Shown: in pieces, positions 44,803 through 57,361 of the stretch | Layout of the letters: each line of letters begins with the position of its first letter | Numbering within the stretch: the first letter of the stretch is position 1 | Assembly (NCBI GenBank): GCA_027422505.1 | Contig: JAPQWV010000123.1 | Location: 1-64,000 of the forward strand | Direction of reading: 5' to 3' | Source of the DNA: Craterostigma plantagineum | Taxonomy: Eukaryota > Streptophyta > Magnoliopsida > Lamiales > Linderniaceae | Length of the DNA: 64,000 nucleotides | The notes under the pieces: model-generated | Databases searched by the model: none | What the model was told of the DNA's origin: nothing | Seen by the model: the letters and a program-made list of their open reading frames with translations, nothing else | Translations under genes and position numbers: made by a program

Positions 44803-45079
44803 TTTTTTACGCGTGATAACATCCCTCAGACATTAATTTTGCAATGAAGTGACGGTGTTACTTTCCACTCTCAACACCTATGGATTTCGAAATCTCAATT
44901 TTGTATAAAATCACATGAATAGTGCTCCGTACTATATATATTTCGTTAAAAATACGCGACATCTAGGACTTGCGACGTTCACGAACTGGCGTGGTTCCGA
45001 GCAACGCGCCGGTCTTTATTGCTTACTTTCATTACATTTTCACCGTACAAGCAAAACAAGTACGCTCAATTAACTAAAT

Positions 45080-45194
45080 GGGTGCGATCATACCAGCACT
45101 AATGCACCGGATCCATCAGAACTCCGAAGTTAAGCGTGCTTGGGCGAGAATAGTACTAGGATGGTGACCCCTGGGAAGTCCTCGTGTTGCACCC
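45080..45194 (+). rRNA. 5S rRNA
   Basis: Box A GCGTGC, IE GGGCG, CCGAAGTT, box C GGATGGTGACC (one G short); 115 bp. Close to canonical apart from single-base deletions. Confidence 0.94.
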
Positions 45195-45471
45195 TTTTTT
45201 TACGCGTGATAACATCCCTCAGACATTAATTTTGCAATGAAGTGACGGTGTTACTTTCCACTCTCAACACCTATGATTTCGGAAATCTCAATTTTGTATA
45301 AATCACATGAATAGTGCACCGTACTATATATATTTCGTTAAAAATACGCGACATCTAGGACTGCGACGTTCACGAACTGACGTGGTTTCCGAGCAACTCG
45401 CGGGTCTTTATTGCTTACTTTCATTACATTTTACCCGTACATGCAAAACAAGTACGCTCAATTAACTAAAT

Positions 45472-45589
45472 GGGTGCGATCATACCAGCACTAATGCACC
45501 GGATCCATCAGAACTCCGAAGTTAAGCATGCTTGGACTGAGAATAGTACTAGGATGGGTGACCCCTGGGAAGTCCTCGTGTTGCACCCC
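45472..45589 (+). rRNA. 5S rRNA
   Basis: Box A GCATGC, IE GGACTG, box C GGGTGACC; 118 bp. Confidence 0.94.
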
Positions 45590-45868
45590 TTTTTTTACGC
45601 GTGATAACATCCCTCAGACATTAATTTTGCAATGAAGTGACGGTGTTACTTTCCACTCTCAACACCTATGGATTTCGCAAATCTCAATTTTGTATAAAAT
45701 CACATGAATAGTGCTCCGTACTATATATATTTCGTTAAAAATACGCGACATCTAGGACTGCGACGTTCACGAACTGACGTGGTTTCCGAGCAACTCGCGG
45801 GTCTTTATTGCTTACTTTCATTACATTTTACCCGTACATGCAAAACAAGTACGCTCAATTAACTAAAT

Positions 45869-45986
45869 GGGTGCGATCATACCAGCACTAATGCACCGGA
45901 TCCATCAGAACTCCGAAGTTAAGCATGCTTGGGGTGAGAATAGTACTAGGATGGGTGACCCCTGGGAAGTCCTCGTGTTGCACCCC
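45869..45986 (+). rRNA. 5S rRNA
   Basis: Box A GCATGC, IE GGGGTG (one extra G), box C GGGTGACC; 118 bp. Confidence 0.94.
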
Positions 45987-46264
45987 TTTTTTACGCGTGA
46001 TAACATCCCTCAGACATTAATTTTGCAATGAAGTGACGGTGTTACTTTCCACTCTCAACACCTATGGATTTCGAAAATCTCAATTTTGTATAAAATCACA
46101 TGAATAGTGCACCGTACTATATATATTTCGTTAAAAATACGCGACATCTAGGACTGCGACGTTCACGAACTGACGTGGTTTCCGAGCAACTCGCGGGTCT
46201 TTATTGCTTACTTTCATTACATTTTACCCGTACATGCAAAACAAGTACGCTCAATTAACTAAAT

Positions 46265-46381
46265 GGGTGCGATCATACCAGCACTAATGCACCGGATCCA
46301 TCAGAACTCCGAAGTTAAGCATGCTTGGGCTGAGAATAGTACTAGGATGGGTGACCCCTGGGAAGTCCTCGTGTTGCACCC
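46265..46381 (+). rRNA. 5S rRNA
   Basis: Box A GCATGC, IE GGGCTG, box C GGGTGACC; 117 bp. Confidence 0.94.
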
Positions 46382-46660
46382 TTTTTTTACGCGTGATAAC
46401 ATCCCTCAGACATTAATTTTGCAATGAAGTGACGGTGTTACTTTCCACTCTCAACACCTATGGATTTCGGAAATCTCAATTTTGTATAAAATCACATGAA
46501 TAGTGCTCCGTACTATATATATTTCGTTAAAAATACGCGACATCTAGGACTGCGACGTTCACGAACTGACGTGGTTTCCGAGCAACTCGCGGGTCTTTAT
46601 TGCTTACTTTCATTACATTTTACCCGTACATGCAAAACAAGTACGCTCAATTAACTAAAT

Positions 46661-46777
46661 GGGTGCGATCATACCCGCACTAATGCACCGGATCCATCAG
46701 AACTCCGAAGTTAAGCATGCTTGGGTGAGAATAGTACTAGGATGGGTGACCCCTGGGAAGTCCTCGTGTTGCACCCC
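46661..46777 (+). rRNA. 5S rRNA
   Basis: Box A GCATGC, IE GGGTG, box C GGGTGACC; CATACCCGCAC replaces CATACCAGCAC; 117 bp. Confidence 0.94.
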
Positions 46778-47054
46778 TTTTTTTACGCGTGATAACATCC
46801 CTCAGACATTGATTTTGCAATGAAGTGACGGTGTTACTTTCCACTCTCAACACCTATGATTTCGGAAATCTCAAATTTGTATAAAATCACATGAATAGTG
46901 CTCCGTACTATATATATTTCGTTAAAAATACGCGACATCTAGGACTGCGACGTTCACGAACTGACGTGGTTTCCGAGCAACTCGCGGGTCTTTATTGCTA
47001 CTTTCATTACATTTTACCCGTACATGCAAAACAAGTACGCTCAATTAACTAAAT

Positions 47055-47172
47055 GGGTGCGATCATACCAGCACTAATGCACCGGATCCATCAGAACTCC
47101 GAAGTTAAGCATGCTTGGACTGAGAATAGTACTAGGATGGGTGATCCCCTGGGAAGTCCTCGTGTTGCACCC
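47055..47172 (+). rRNA. 5S rRNA
   Basis: Box A GCATGC, IE GGACTG, box C GGGTGATC; 118 bp. Confidence 0.94.
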
Positions 47173-47450
47173 TTTTTTTACGCGTGATAACATCCCTCAG
47201 ACATTAATTTTGCAATGAAGTGACGGTGTTACTTTCCACTCTCAACACCTATGGATTTCGGAAATCTCAATTTTGTATAAAATCACATGAATAGTGCTCC
47301 GTACTATATATATTTCGTTAAAAATACGCGACATCTAGGACTGCGACGTTCACGAACTGACGTGGTTCCGAGCAACTCGCGGGTCTTTATTGCTTACTTT
47401 CATTACATTTTACCCGTACATGCAAAACAAGTACGCTCAATTAACTAAAT

Positions 47451-47566
47451 GGGTGCGATCATACCAGCACTAATGCACCGGATCCATCAGAACTCCGAAG
47501 TTAAGCATGCTTGGGTGAGAATAGTACTAGGATGGGTGACCCCTGGGAAGTCCTCGTGTTGCACCC
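47451..47566 (+). rRNA. 5S rRNA
   Basis: Box A GCATGC, IE GGGTG, box C GGGTGACC; 116 bp. Confidence 0.94.
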
Positions 47567-47845
47567 TTTTTTTACGCGTGATAACATCCCTCAGACATTA
47601 ATTTTGCAATGAAGTGACGGTGTTACTTTCCACTCTCAACACCTATGGATTTCGAAATCTCAATTTTGTAAAAAATCACATGAATAGTGCTCCGTACTAT
47701 ATATATTTCGTTAAAAATACGCGACATCTAGGACTGCGACGTTCACGAACTGACGTGGTTTCCGAGCAACTCGCGGGTCTTTATTGCTTACTTTCATTAC
47801 ATTTTTACCCGTACATGCAAAACAAGTACGCTCAATTAACTAAAT

Positions 47846-47961
47846 GGGTGCGATCATACCAGCACTAATGCACCGGATCCATCAGAACTCCGAAGTTAAG
47901 CATGCTTGGCTGAGAATAGTACTAGGATGGGTGACCCCTGGGAAGTCCTCGTGTTGCACCC
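47846..47961 (+). rRNA. 5S rRNA
   Basis: Box A GCATGC, IE GGCTG, box C GGGTGACC; 116 bp. Confidence 0.94.
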
Positions 47962-48241
47962 TTTTTTTACGCGTGATAACATCCCTCAGACATTAATTTT
48001 GCAATGAAGTGACGGTGTTACTTTCCACTCTCAACACCTATGGATTTCGGAAATCTCAATTTTGTATAAAATCACATGAATAGTGCTCCGTACTATATAT
48101 ATTTCGTTAAAAATACGCGACATCTAGGACTGCGACGTTCACGAACTGACGTGGTTTCCGAGCAACTCGCGGGTCTTTATTGCTTACTTTCATTACATTT
48201 TTACCCGTACATGCAAAACAAGTACGCTCAATTAACTAAAT

Positions 48242-48357
48242 GGGTGCGATCATACCAGCACTAATGCACCGGATCCATCAGAACTCCGAAGTTAAGCATG
48301 CTTGGGTGAGAATAGTACTAGGATGGGTGACCCCTGGGAAGTCCTCGTGTTGCACCC
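48242..48357 (+). rRNA. 5S rRNA
   Basis: Box A GCATGC, IE GGGTG, box C GGGTGACC; 116 bp. Confidence 0.94.
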
Positions 48358-48636
48358 TTTTTTTACGCGTGATAACATCCCTCAGACATTAATTTTGCAA
48401 TGAAGTGACGGTGTTACTTTCCACTCTCAACACCTATGGATTTCAAAATCTCAATTTTGTATAAAATCACATGAATAGTGCTCCGTACTATATATATTTC
48501 GTTAAAAATACGCGACATCTAGGACTGCGACGTTCACGAACTGACGTGGTTTCCGAGCAACTCGCGGGTCTTTATTGCTTACTTTCATTACATTTTTACC
48601 CGTACATGCAAAACAAGTACGCTCAATTAACTAAAT

Positions 48637-48753
48637 GGGTGCGATCATACCAGCACTAATGCACCGGATCCATCAGAACTCCGAAGTTAAGCATGCTTGG
48701 ACTGAGAATAGTACTAGGATGGGTGACCCCTGGGAAGTCCTCGTGTTGCACCC
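48637..48753 (+). rRNA. 5S rRNA
   Basis: Box A GCATGC, IE GGACTG, box C GGGTGACC; 117 bp. Confidence 0.94.
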
Positions 48754-49032
48754 TTTTTTTACGCGTGATAACATCCCTCAGACATTAATTTTGCAATGAA
48801 GTGACGGTGTTACTTTCCACTCTCAACACCTATGGATTTCGCAAATCTCAATTTTGTAAAAAATCACATGAATAGTGCTCCGTACTATATATATTTCGTT
48901 AAAAATACGCGACATCTAGGACTGCGACGTTCACGAACTGACGTGGTTTCCGAGCAACTCGCGGGTCTTTATTGCTTACTTTCATTACATTTTACCCGTA
49001 CATGCAAAACAAGTACGCTCAATTAACTAAAT

Positions 49033-49149
49033 GGGTGCGATCATACCAGCACTAATGCACCGGATCCATCAGAACTCCGAAGTTAAGCATGCTTGGGTGA
49101 GAATAGTACTAGGATGGGTGACCCCTGGGAAGTCCTCGTGTTGCACCCC
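49033..49149 (+). rRNA. 5S rRNA
   Basis: Box A GCATGC, IE GGGTG, box C GGGTGACC; 117 bp. Confidence 0.94.
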
Positions 49150-49430
49150 TTTTTTTACGCGTGATAACATCCCTCAGACATTAATTTTGCAATGAAGTGA
49201 CGGTGTTACTTTCCACTCTCAACACCTATGGATTTCGAAAATCTCAATTTTGTATAAAATCACATGAATAGTGCTCCGTACTATATATATTTCGTTAAAA
49301 ATACGCGACATCTAGGACTTGCGACGTTCACGAACTGACGTGGTTCCCGAGCAACGCGCCGGTCTTTATTGCATACTTTCATTACATTTTTACCCGTACA
49401 TGCAAAACAAGTACGCTCAATTAACTAAAT

Positions 49431-49548
49431 GGGTGCGATCATACCAGCACTAATGCACCGGATCCATCAGAACTCCGAAGTTAAGCATGCTTGGGCTGAG
49501 AATAGTACTAGGATGGGTGACCCCTGGGAAGTCCTCGTGTTGCACCCC
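49431..49548 (+). rRNA. 5S rRNA
   Basis: Box A GCATGC, IE GGGCTG, box C GGGTGACC; 118 bp. Mixed A/B spacer upstream (GAACTGACGTGG with GCAACGCGCCGG). Confidence 0.94.
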
Positions 49549-49828
49549 TTTTTTTACGCGTGATAACATCCCTCAGACATTAATTTTGCAATGAAGTGAC
49601 GGTGTTACTTTCCACTCTCAACACCTATGGATTTCGGAAATCTCAATTTTGTATAAAATCACATGAATAGTGCACCGTACTATATATATTTCGTTAAAAA
49701 TACGCGACATCTAGGACTGCGACGTTCACGAACTGACGTGGTTTCCGAGCAACTCGCGGGTCTTTATTGCTTACTTTCATTACATTTTTACCCGTACATG
49801 CAAAACAAGTACGCTCAATTAACTAAAT

Positions 49829-49946
49829 GGGTGCGATCATACCAGCACTAATGCACCGGATCCATCAGAACTCCGAAGTTAAGCATGCTTGGACTGAGAA
49901 TAGTACTAGGATGGGTGACCCCTGGGAAGTCCTCGTGTTGCACCCC
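49829..49946 (+). rRNA. 5S rRNA
   Basis: Box A GCATGC, IE GGACTG, box C GGGTGACC; 118 bp. Confidence 0.94.
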
Positions 49947-50224
49947 TTTTTTTACGCGTGATAACATCCCTCAGACATTAATTTTGCAATGAAGTGACGG
50001 TGTTACTTTCCACTCTCAACACCTATGGATTTCGAAAATCTCAATTTTGTAAAAAATCACATGAATAGTGCTCCGTACTATATATATTTCGTTAAAAATA
50101 CGCGACATCTAGGACTGCGACGTTCACGAACTGACGTGGTTTCCGAGCAACTCGCGGGTCTTTATTGCTTACTTTCATTACATTTTACCCGTACATGCAA
50201 AACAAGTACGCTCAATTAACTAAT

Positions 50225-50342
50225 GGGTGCGATCATACCAGCACTAATGCACCGGATCCATCAGAACTCCGAAGTTAAGCATGCTTGGGTGAGAATAGTA
50301 CTAGGATGGGTGACCCCCTGGGAAGTCCTCATGTTGCACCCC
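50225..50342 (+). rRNA. 5S rRNA
   Basis: Box A GCATGC, IE GGGTG, box C GGGTGACC; CCTCATGTTGC 3' variant (CpG lost); 118 bp. Confidence 0.94.
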
Positions 50343-50621
50343 TTTTTTTACGCGTGATAACATCCCTCAGACATTAATTTTGCAATGAAGTGACGGTGTT
50401 ACTTTCCACTCTCAACACCTATGCTTTCGGAAATCTAAATTTTGTATAAAATCACATGAATAGTGCACCGTACTATATATATTTCGTTAAAAATACGCGA
50501 CATCTAGGACTGCGACGTTCACGAACTGACGTGGTTTTCGAGCAACTCGCGGGTCTTTATTGCTTACTTTCATTACATTTTTACCCGTACATGCAAAACA
50601 AGTACGCTCAATTAACTAAAT

Positions 50622-50740
50622 GGGTGCGATCATACCAGCACTAATGCACCGGATCCATCAGAACTCCGAAGTTAAGCATGCTTGGACTGAGAATAGTACT
50701 AGGATGGGTGATCCCCTGGGAAGTCCTCTTGTTGCACCCC
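50622..50740 (+). rRNA. 5S rRNA
   Basis: Box A GCATGC, IE GGACTG, box C GGGTGATC; CTCTTGTTGC; 119 bp. Confidence 0.94.
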
Positions 50741-51017
50741 TTTTTTTACGCGTGATAACATCCCTCAGACATTAATTTTGCAATGAAGTGACGGTGTTAC
50801 TTTCCACTCTCAACACCTATGGATTTCAAATCTCAATTTTGTAAAAATCACATGAATAGTGCTCCGTACTATATATATTTCGTTAAAAATACGCGACATC
50901 TAGGACTGCGACGTTCACGAACTGACGTGGTTTCCGAGCAACTCGCGGGTCTTTATTGCTTACTTTCATTACATTTTTACCCGTACATGCAAAACAAGTA
51001 CGCTCAATTAACTAAAT

Positions 51018-51136
51018 GGGTGCGATCATACCAGCACTAATGCACCGGATCCATCAGAACTCCGAAGTTAAGCATGCTTGGACTGAGAATAGTACTAGGA
51101 TGGGTGATCCCCTGGGAAGTCCTCTTGTTGCACCCC
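51018..51136 (+). rRNA. 5S rRNA
   Basis: Box A GCATGC, IE GGACTG, box C GGGTGATC; CTCTTGTTGC; 119 bp. Confidence 0.94.
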
Positions 51137-51416
51137 TTTTTTTACGCGTGATAACATCCCTCAGACATTAATTTTGCAATGAAGTGACGGTGTTACTTTC
51201 CACTCTCAACACCTATGCTTTCGGAAATCTAAATTTTGTATAAAATCACATGAATAGTGCACCGTACTATATATATTTCGTTAAAATTACGCGACATCTA
51301 GGACTGCGACGTTCACGAACAAGGCGTGGTTCCCGAGCAACGCGCCGGTCTTTGTTGCATACTTTCATTACATTTTCACACGTACAAGCAAAACAACTAC
51401 GCTCAATTAACTAAAT

Positions 51417-51534
51417 GGGTGCGATCATACCAGCACTAATGCACCGGATGCCATCAGAACTCCGAAGTTAAGCGTGCTTGGGCGAGAGTAATACTAGGAT
51501 GGGTGACCCCTGGGAAGTCCTCGTGTTGCACCCC
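51417..51534 (+). rRNA. 5S rRNA, near-canonical internal promoter
   Basis: Box A GCGTGC with CCGAAGTT, IE GGGCGAGAGTAATAC, box C GGGTGACC, GGATGCC; 118 bp. All three internal elements are canonical or nearly so. Confidence 0.94.
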
Positions 51535-51813
51535 TTTTTTTACGCGTGATAACATCCCTCAGACATTAATTTTGCAATGAAGTGACGGTGTTACTTTCCA
51601 CTCTCAACACCTATGAATTTCGCAAATCTCAATTTTGTAAAAAATCACATGAATTGTGCTCCGTACTATATATATTTCGTAAAAATACGCGACATCTAGG
51701 ACTGCGACGTTCACGAACTGACGTGGTTTCCGAGCAACTCGCGGGTCTTTATTGCTTACTTTCATTACATTTTTACCCGTACATGCAAAACAAGTACGCT
51801 CAATTAACTAAAT

Positions 51814-51931
51814 GGGTGCGATCATACCAGCACTAATGCACCGGATCCATCAGAACTCCGAAGTTAAGCATGTTTGGCTGAGAATAGTACTAGGATGGGT
51901 GACTCCCTGGGAAGTCCTCGTGTTGCACCCC
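51814..51931 (+). rRNA. 5S rRNA
   Basis: Box A GCATGT, IE GGCTG, box C GGGTGACT; 118 bp. Confidence 0.94.
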
Positions 51932-52207
51932 TTTTTTACGCGTGATAACATCCCTTGGACATTAATTTTGCAGTGAAGTGACGGTGTTACTTTCCACTCT
52001 CAACACCTATGGATTTCGAAATCTCAATTTTGTATAAAATCACATGAATAGTGCTCCGTACTATATATATTTCGTTAAAAATACGCGACATCTAGGAATT
52101 GCGACGTTCACGAACAAGGCGTGGTTCCCGAGCAACGCGCCGTTGTTGCATACTTTCATTACATTTTCACCCGTACAAGCAAAACAACTACGCTCAATTA
52201 ACTAAAT

Positions 52208-52325
52208 GGGTGCGATCATACCAGCACTAATGCACCGGATGCCATCAGAACTCCGACGTTAAGCGTGCTTGGGCGAGAGTAATACTAGGATGGTTGACCC
52301 CTGGGAAGTCCTCGTGTTGCACCCC
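52208..52325 (+). rRNA. 5S rRNA
   Basis: Box A GCGTGC, IE GGGCGAGAGTAATAC, box C GGTTGACC, CCGACGTT, GGATGCC; 118 bp. Confidence 0.94.
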
Positions 52326-52604
52326 TTTTTTACGCGTGATAACATCCCTCAGACATTAATTTTGCAATGAAGTGACGGTGTTACTTTCCACTCTCAACAC
52401 CTATGGATTTCGGAAATCTCAATTTTGTATAAAATCACATGAATAGTGCACCGTACTATATATATTTCGTTAAAAATACGCGACATCTAGGACTGCGACG
52501 TTCACGAACTGACGTGGTTTCCGAGCAACTCGCGGGTCTTTATTGCTTACTTTCATTACATTTTTACCCGTACATGCAAAACAAGTACGCTCAATTAACT
52601 AAAT

Positions 52605-52721
52605 GGGTGCGATCATACCAGCACTAATGCACCGGATCCATCAGAACTCCGAAGTTAAGCATGCTTGGACTGAGAATAGTACTAGGATGGGTGACCCCTG
52701 GGAAGTCCTCGTGTTGCACCC
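52605..52721 (+). rRNA. 5S rRNA
   Basis: Box A GCATGC, IE GGACTG, box C GGGTGACC; 117 bp. Confidence 0.94.
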
Positions 52722-52998
52722 TTTTTTTACGCGTGATAACATCCCTCAGACATTAATTTTGCAATGAAGTGACGGTGTTACTTTCCACTCTCAACACCTA
52801 TGGATTTCGAAAATCTCAATTTTGTATAAAATCACATGAATAGTGCTCCGTACTATATATATTTCGTTAAAAATACGCGACATCTAGGATTGCGACGTTC
52901 ACGAACAAGGCGTGGTTCCCGAGCAACGCGCCGTTGTTGCATACTTTCATTACATTTTCACACGTACATGCAAAACAAGTACGCTCAATTAACTAAAT

Positions 52999-53115
52999 GG
53001 GTGCGATCATACCAGCACTAATGCACCGGATCCATCAGAACTCCGAAGTTAAGCGTGCTTGGGCGAGAATAATACTAGGATGGTTGACCCCTGGGAAGTC
53101 CTCGTGTTGCACCCC
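52999..53115 (+). rRNA. 5S rRNA
   Basis: Box A GCGTGC, IE GGGCGAGAATAATAC, box C GGTTGACC, CCGAAGTT, GGATCC; 117 bp. Confidence 0.94.
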
Positions 53116-53395
53116 TTTTTTTACGCGTGATAACATCCCTCAGACATTAATTTTGCAATGAAGTGACGGTGTTACTTTCCACTCTCAACACCTATGGATT
53201 TCGGAAATCTAAATTTTGTATAAAATCACATGAATAGTGCACCGTACTATATATATTTCGTTAAAAATACGCGACATCTAGGACTGCGACGTTCACGAAC
53301 TGACGTGGTTTCCGAGCAACTCGCGGGTCTTTATTGCTTACTTTCATTACATTTTTACCCGTACATGCAAAACAAGTACGCTCAATTAACTAAAT

Positions 53396-53514
53396 GGGTG
53401 CGATCATACCAGCACTAATGCACCGGATCCATCAGAACTCCGAAGTTAAGCATGCTTGGACTGAGAATAGTACTAGGATGGGTGATCCCCTGGGAAGTCC
53501 TCGTGTTGCACCCC
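53396..53514 (+). rRNA. 5S rRNA
   Basis: Box A GCATGC, IE GGACTG, box C GGGTGATC; 119 bp. Confidence 0.94.
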
Positions 53515-53793
53515 TTTTTTACGCGTGATAACATCCCTCAGACATTAATTTTGCAATGAAGTGACGGTGTTACTTTCCACTCTCAACACCTATGGATTTC
53601 GGAAATCTCAATTTTGTATAAAATCACATGAATAGTGCTCCGTACTATATATATTTCGTTAAAAATACGCGACATCTAGGACTGCGACGTTCACGAACTG
53701 ACGTGGTTTCCGAGCAACTCGCGGGTCTTTATTGCTTACTTTCATTACATTTTTACCCGTACATGCAAAACAAGTACGCTCAATTAACTAAAT

Positions 53794-53910
53794 GGGTGCG
53801 ATCATACCAGCACTAATGCACCGGATCCATCAGAACTCCGAAGTTAAGCATGCTTGGACTGAGAATAGTACTAGGATGGGTGACCCCTGGGAAGTCCTCG
53901 TGTTGCACCC
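53794..53910 (+). rRNA. 5S rRNA
   Basis: Box A GCATGC, IE GGACTG, box C GGGTGACC; 117 bp. Confidence 0.94.
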
Positions 53911-54190
53911 TTTTTTTACGCGTGATAACATCCCTCAGACATTAATTTTGCAATGAAGTGACGGTGTTACTTTCCACTCTCAACACCTATGGATTTCGAA
54001 AATCTCAATTTTGTATAAAATCACATGAATAGTGCACCGTACTATATATATTTCGTTAAAAATACGCGACATCTAGGACTGCGACGTTCACGAACTGACG
54101 TGGTTTCCGAGCAACTCGCGGGTCTTTATTGCTTACTTTCATTACATTTTTACCCGTACATGCAAAACAAGTACGCTCAATTAACTAAAT

Positions 54191-54308
54191 GGGTGCGATC
54201 ATACCAGCACTAATGCACCGGATCCATCAGAACTCCGAAGTTAAGCATGCTTGGACTGAGAATAGTACTAGGATGGGTGATCCCCTGGGAAGTCCTCTTG
54301 TTGCACCC
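54191..54308 (+). rRNA. 5S rRNA
   Basis: Box A GCATGC, IE GGACTG, box C GGGTGATC; CTCTTGTTGC; 118 bp. Confidence 0.94.
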
Positions 54309-54588
54309 TTTTTTTACGCGTGATAACATCCCTCAGACATTAATTTTGCAATGAAGTGACGGTGTTACTTTCCACTCTCAACACCTATGGATTTCGCAAA
54401 TCTCAATTTTGTAAAAAATCACATGAATTGTGCTCCATACTATATATATTTCGCTGAAAATACGCGACATCTAGGACTGCGACGTTCACGAACTGACGTG
54501 GTTTCCGAGCAACTCGCGGGTCTTTATTGCTTACTTTCATTACATTTTTACCCGTACATGCAAAACAAGTACGCTCAATTAACTAAAT

Positions 54589-54706
54589 GGGTGCGATCAT
54601 ACCAGCACTAATGCACCGGATCCATCAGAACTCCGAAGTTAAGCATGCTTGGACTGAGAATAGTACTAGGATGGGTGATCCCCTGGGAAGTCCTCTTGTT
54701 GCACCC
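54589..54706 (+). rRNA. 5S rRNA
   Basis: Box A GCATGC, IE GGACTG, box C GGGTGATC; CTCTTGTTGC; 118 bp. Its upstream spacer carries GAATTGTG and CGCTGAAA, rare variants shared with the minus block near 22.05 kb. Confidence 0.94.
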
Positions 54707-54986
54707 TTTTTTTACGCGTGATAACATCCCTCAGACATTAATTTTGCAATGAAGTGACGGTGTTACTTTCCACTCTCAACACCTATGGATTTCGGAAATC
54801 TCAATTTTGTATAAAATCACATGAATAGTGCACCGTACTATATATATTTCGTTAAAAATACGCGACATCTAGGACTGCGACGTTCACGAACTGACGTGGT
54901 TTCCGAGCAACTCGCGGGTCTTTATTGCTTACTTTCATTACATTTTTACCCGTACATGCAAAACAAGTACGCTCAATTAACTAAAT

Positions 54987-55104
54987 GGGTGCGATCATAC
55001 CAGCACTAATGCACCGGATCCATCAGAACTCCGAAGTTAAGCATGCTTGGACTGAGAATAGTACTAGGATGGGTGATCCCCTGGGAAGTCCTCTTGTTGC
55101 ACCC
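54987..55104 (+). rRNA. 5S rRNA
   Basis: Box A GCATGC, IE GGACTG, box C GGGTGATC; CTCTTGTTGC; 118 bp. Confidence 0.94.
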
Positions 55105-55382
55105 TTTTTTTACGCGTGATAACATCCCTCAGACATTAATTTTGCAATGAAGTGACGGTGTTACTTTCCACTCTCAACACCTATGGATTTCGCAAATCTC
55201 AATTTTGTAAAAAATCACATGAATAGTGCTCCGTACTATATATATTTCGTTAAAAATACGCGACATCTAGGACTGCGACGTTCACGAACTGACGTGGTTT
55301 CCGAGCAACTCGCGGGTCTTTATTGCTTACTTTCATTACATTTTACCCGTACATGCAAAACAAGTACGCTCAATTAACTAAT

Positions 55383-55498
55383 GGGTGCGATCATACCAGC
55401 ACTAATGCACCGGATCCATCAGAACTCCGAAGTTAAGCATGCTTGGATGAGAATAGTACTAGGATGGTGACCCCTGGGAAGTCCTCGTGTTGCACCCC
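55383..55498 (+). rRNA. 5S rRNA
   Basis: Box A GCATGC, IE GGATG, box C GGATGGTGACC (one G short); 116 bp. Confidence 0.93.
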
Positions 55499-55777
55499 TT
55501 TTTTACGCGTGATAACATCCCTCAGACATTAATTTTGCAATGAAGTGACGGTGTTACTTTCCACTCTCAACACCTATGGATTTCGCAAATCTCAATTTTG
55601 TATAAAATCACATGAATAGTGCACCGTACTATATATATTTCGTTAAAAATACGCGACATCTAGGACTGCGACGTTCACGAACTGACGTGGTTTCCGAGCA
55701 ACTCGCGGGTCTTTATTGCTTACTTTCATTACATTTTTACCCGTACATGCAAAACAAGTACGCTCAATTAACTAAAT

Positions 55778-55894
55778 GGGTGCGATCATACCAGCACTAA
55801 TGCACCGGATCCATCAGAACTCCGAAGTTAAGCATGCTTGGACTGAGAATAGTACTAGGATGGGTGACCCCTGGGAAGTCCTCGTGTTGCACCC
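55778..55894 (+). rRNA. 5S rRNA
   Basis: Box A GCATGC, IE GGACTG, box C GGGTGACC; 117 bp. Confidence 0.94.
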
Positions 55895-56173
55895 TTTTTT
55901 TACGCGTGATAACATCCCTCAGACATTAATTTTGCAATGAAGTGACGGTGTTACTTTCCACTCTCAACACCTATGGATTTCACAAATCTCAATTTTGTAA
56001 AAATCACATGAATAGTGCTCCGTACTATATATATTTCGTTAAAAATACGCGACATCTAGGACTGCGACGTTCACGAACTGACGTGGTTTCCGAGCAACTC
56101 GCGGGTCTTTATTGCTTACTTTCATTACATTTTTACCCGTACATGCAAAACAAGTACGCTCAATTAACTAAAT

Positions 56174-56290
56174 GGGTGCGATCATACCAGCACTAATGCA
56201 CCGGATCCATCAGAACTCCGAAGTTAAGCATGCTTGGGTGAGAATAGTACTAGGATGGGTGACCCCTGGGAAGTCCTCGTGTTGCACCCC
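56174..56290 (+). rRNA. 5S rRNA
   Basis: Box A GCATGC, IE GGGTG, box C GGGTGACC; 117 bp. Confidence 0.94.
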
Positions 56291-56570
56291 TTTTTTTACG
56301 CGTGATAACATCCCTCAGACATTAATTTTGCAATGAAGTGACGGTGTTACTTTCCACTCTCAACACCTATGGATTTCGCAAATCTCAATTTTGTATAAAA
56401 TCACATGAATAGTGCTCCGTACTATATATATTTCGTTAAAAATACGCGACATCTAGGACTGCGACGTTCACGAACTGACGTGGTTTCCGAGCAACTCGCG
56501 GGTCTTTATTGCTTACTTTCATTACATTTTTACCCGTACATGCAAAACAAGTACGCTCAATTAACTAAAT

Positions 56571-56688
56571 GGGTGCGATCATACCAGCACTAATGCACCG
56601 GATCCATCAGAACTCCGAAGTTAAGCATGCTTGGACTGAGAATAGTACTAGGATGGGTGACCCCTGGGAAGTCCTCGTGTTGCACCCC
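56571..56688 (+). rRNA. 5S rRNA
   Basis: Box A GCATGC, IE GGACTG, box C GGGTGACC; 118 bp. Confidence 0.94.
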
Positions 56689-56968
56689 TTTTTTTACGCG
56701 TGATAACATCCCTCAGACATTAATTTTGCAATGAAGTGACGGTGTTACTTTCCACTCTCAACACCTATGGATTTCGAAAATCTCAATTTTGTATAAAATC
56801 ACATGAATAGTGCTCCGTACTATATATATTTCGTTAAAAATACGCGACATCTAGGACTGCGACGTTCACGAACTGACGTGGTTTCCGAGCAACTCGCGGG
56901 TCTTTATTGCTTACTTTCATTACATTTTTACCCGTACATGCAAAACAAGTACGCTCAATTAACTAAAT

Positions 56969-57084
56969 GGGTGCGATCATACCAGCACTAATGCACCGGA
57001 TCCATCAGAACTCCGAAGTTAAGCATGCTTGGATGAGAATAGTACTAGGATGGTGACCCCTGGGAAGTCCTCGTGTTGCACCCC
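56969..57084 (+). rRNA. 5S rRNA
   Basis: Box A GCATGC, IE GGATG, box C GGATGGTGACC (one G short); 116 bp. Confidence 0.93.
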
Positions 57085-57361
57085 TTTTTTACGCGTGATA
57101 ACATCCCTCAGACATTAATTTTGCAATGAAGTGACGGTGTTACTTTCCACTCTCAACACCTATGATTTCGCAAATCTAATTTTGTATAAAATCACATGAA
57201 TAGTGCACCGTACTATATATATTTCGTTAAAAATACGCGACATCTAGGACTGCGACGTTCACGAACTGACGTGGTTTCCGAGCAACTCGCGGGTCTTTAT
57301 TGCTTACTTTCATTACATTTTTACCCGTACATGCAAAACAAGTACGCTCAATTAACTAAAT

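Larger units (their letters stand above)
46661..56290 (+). repeat. two-unit (about 793 bp) alternation
   Basis: From 46661 to 49548 the IE alternates GGGTG with GGACTG/GGCTG/GGGCTG. From about 49.6 to 56.3 kb a spacer SNP alternates GTGCACCG / GTGCTCC(G/A) unit by unit, with one break before the 52208 gene. Equivalent copies lie 791-796 bp apart. Confidence 0.7.

Noticed and set aside
46082..46094. GATTTCGGAAATC-type short palindrome as an operator or recombination site
   Set aside because: It varies freely between units (GGAAATC, GAAAATC, GCAAATC, GAAATC), so there is no sign of selection on the symmetry.
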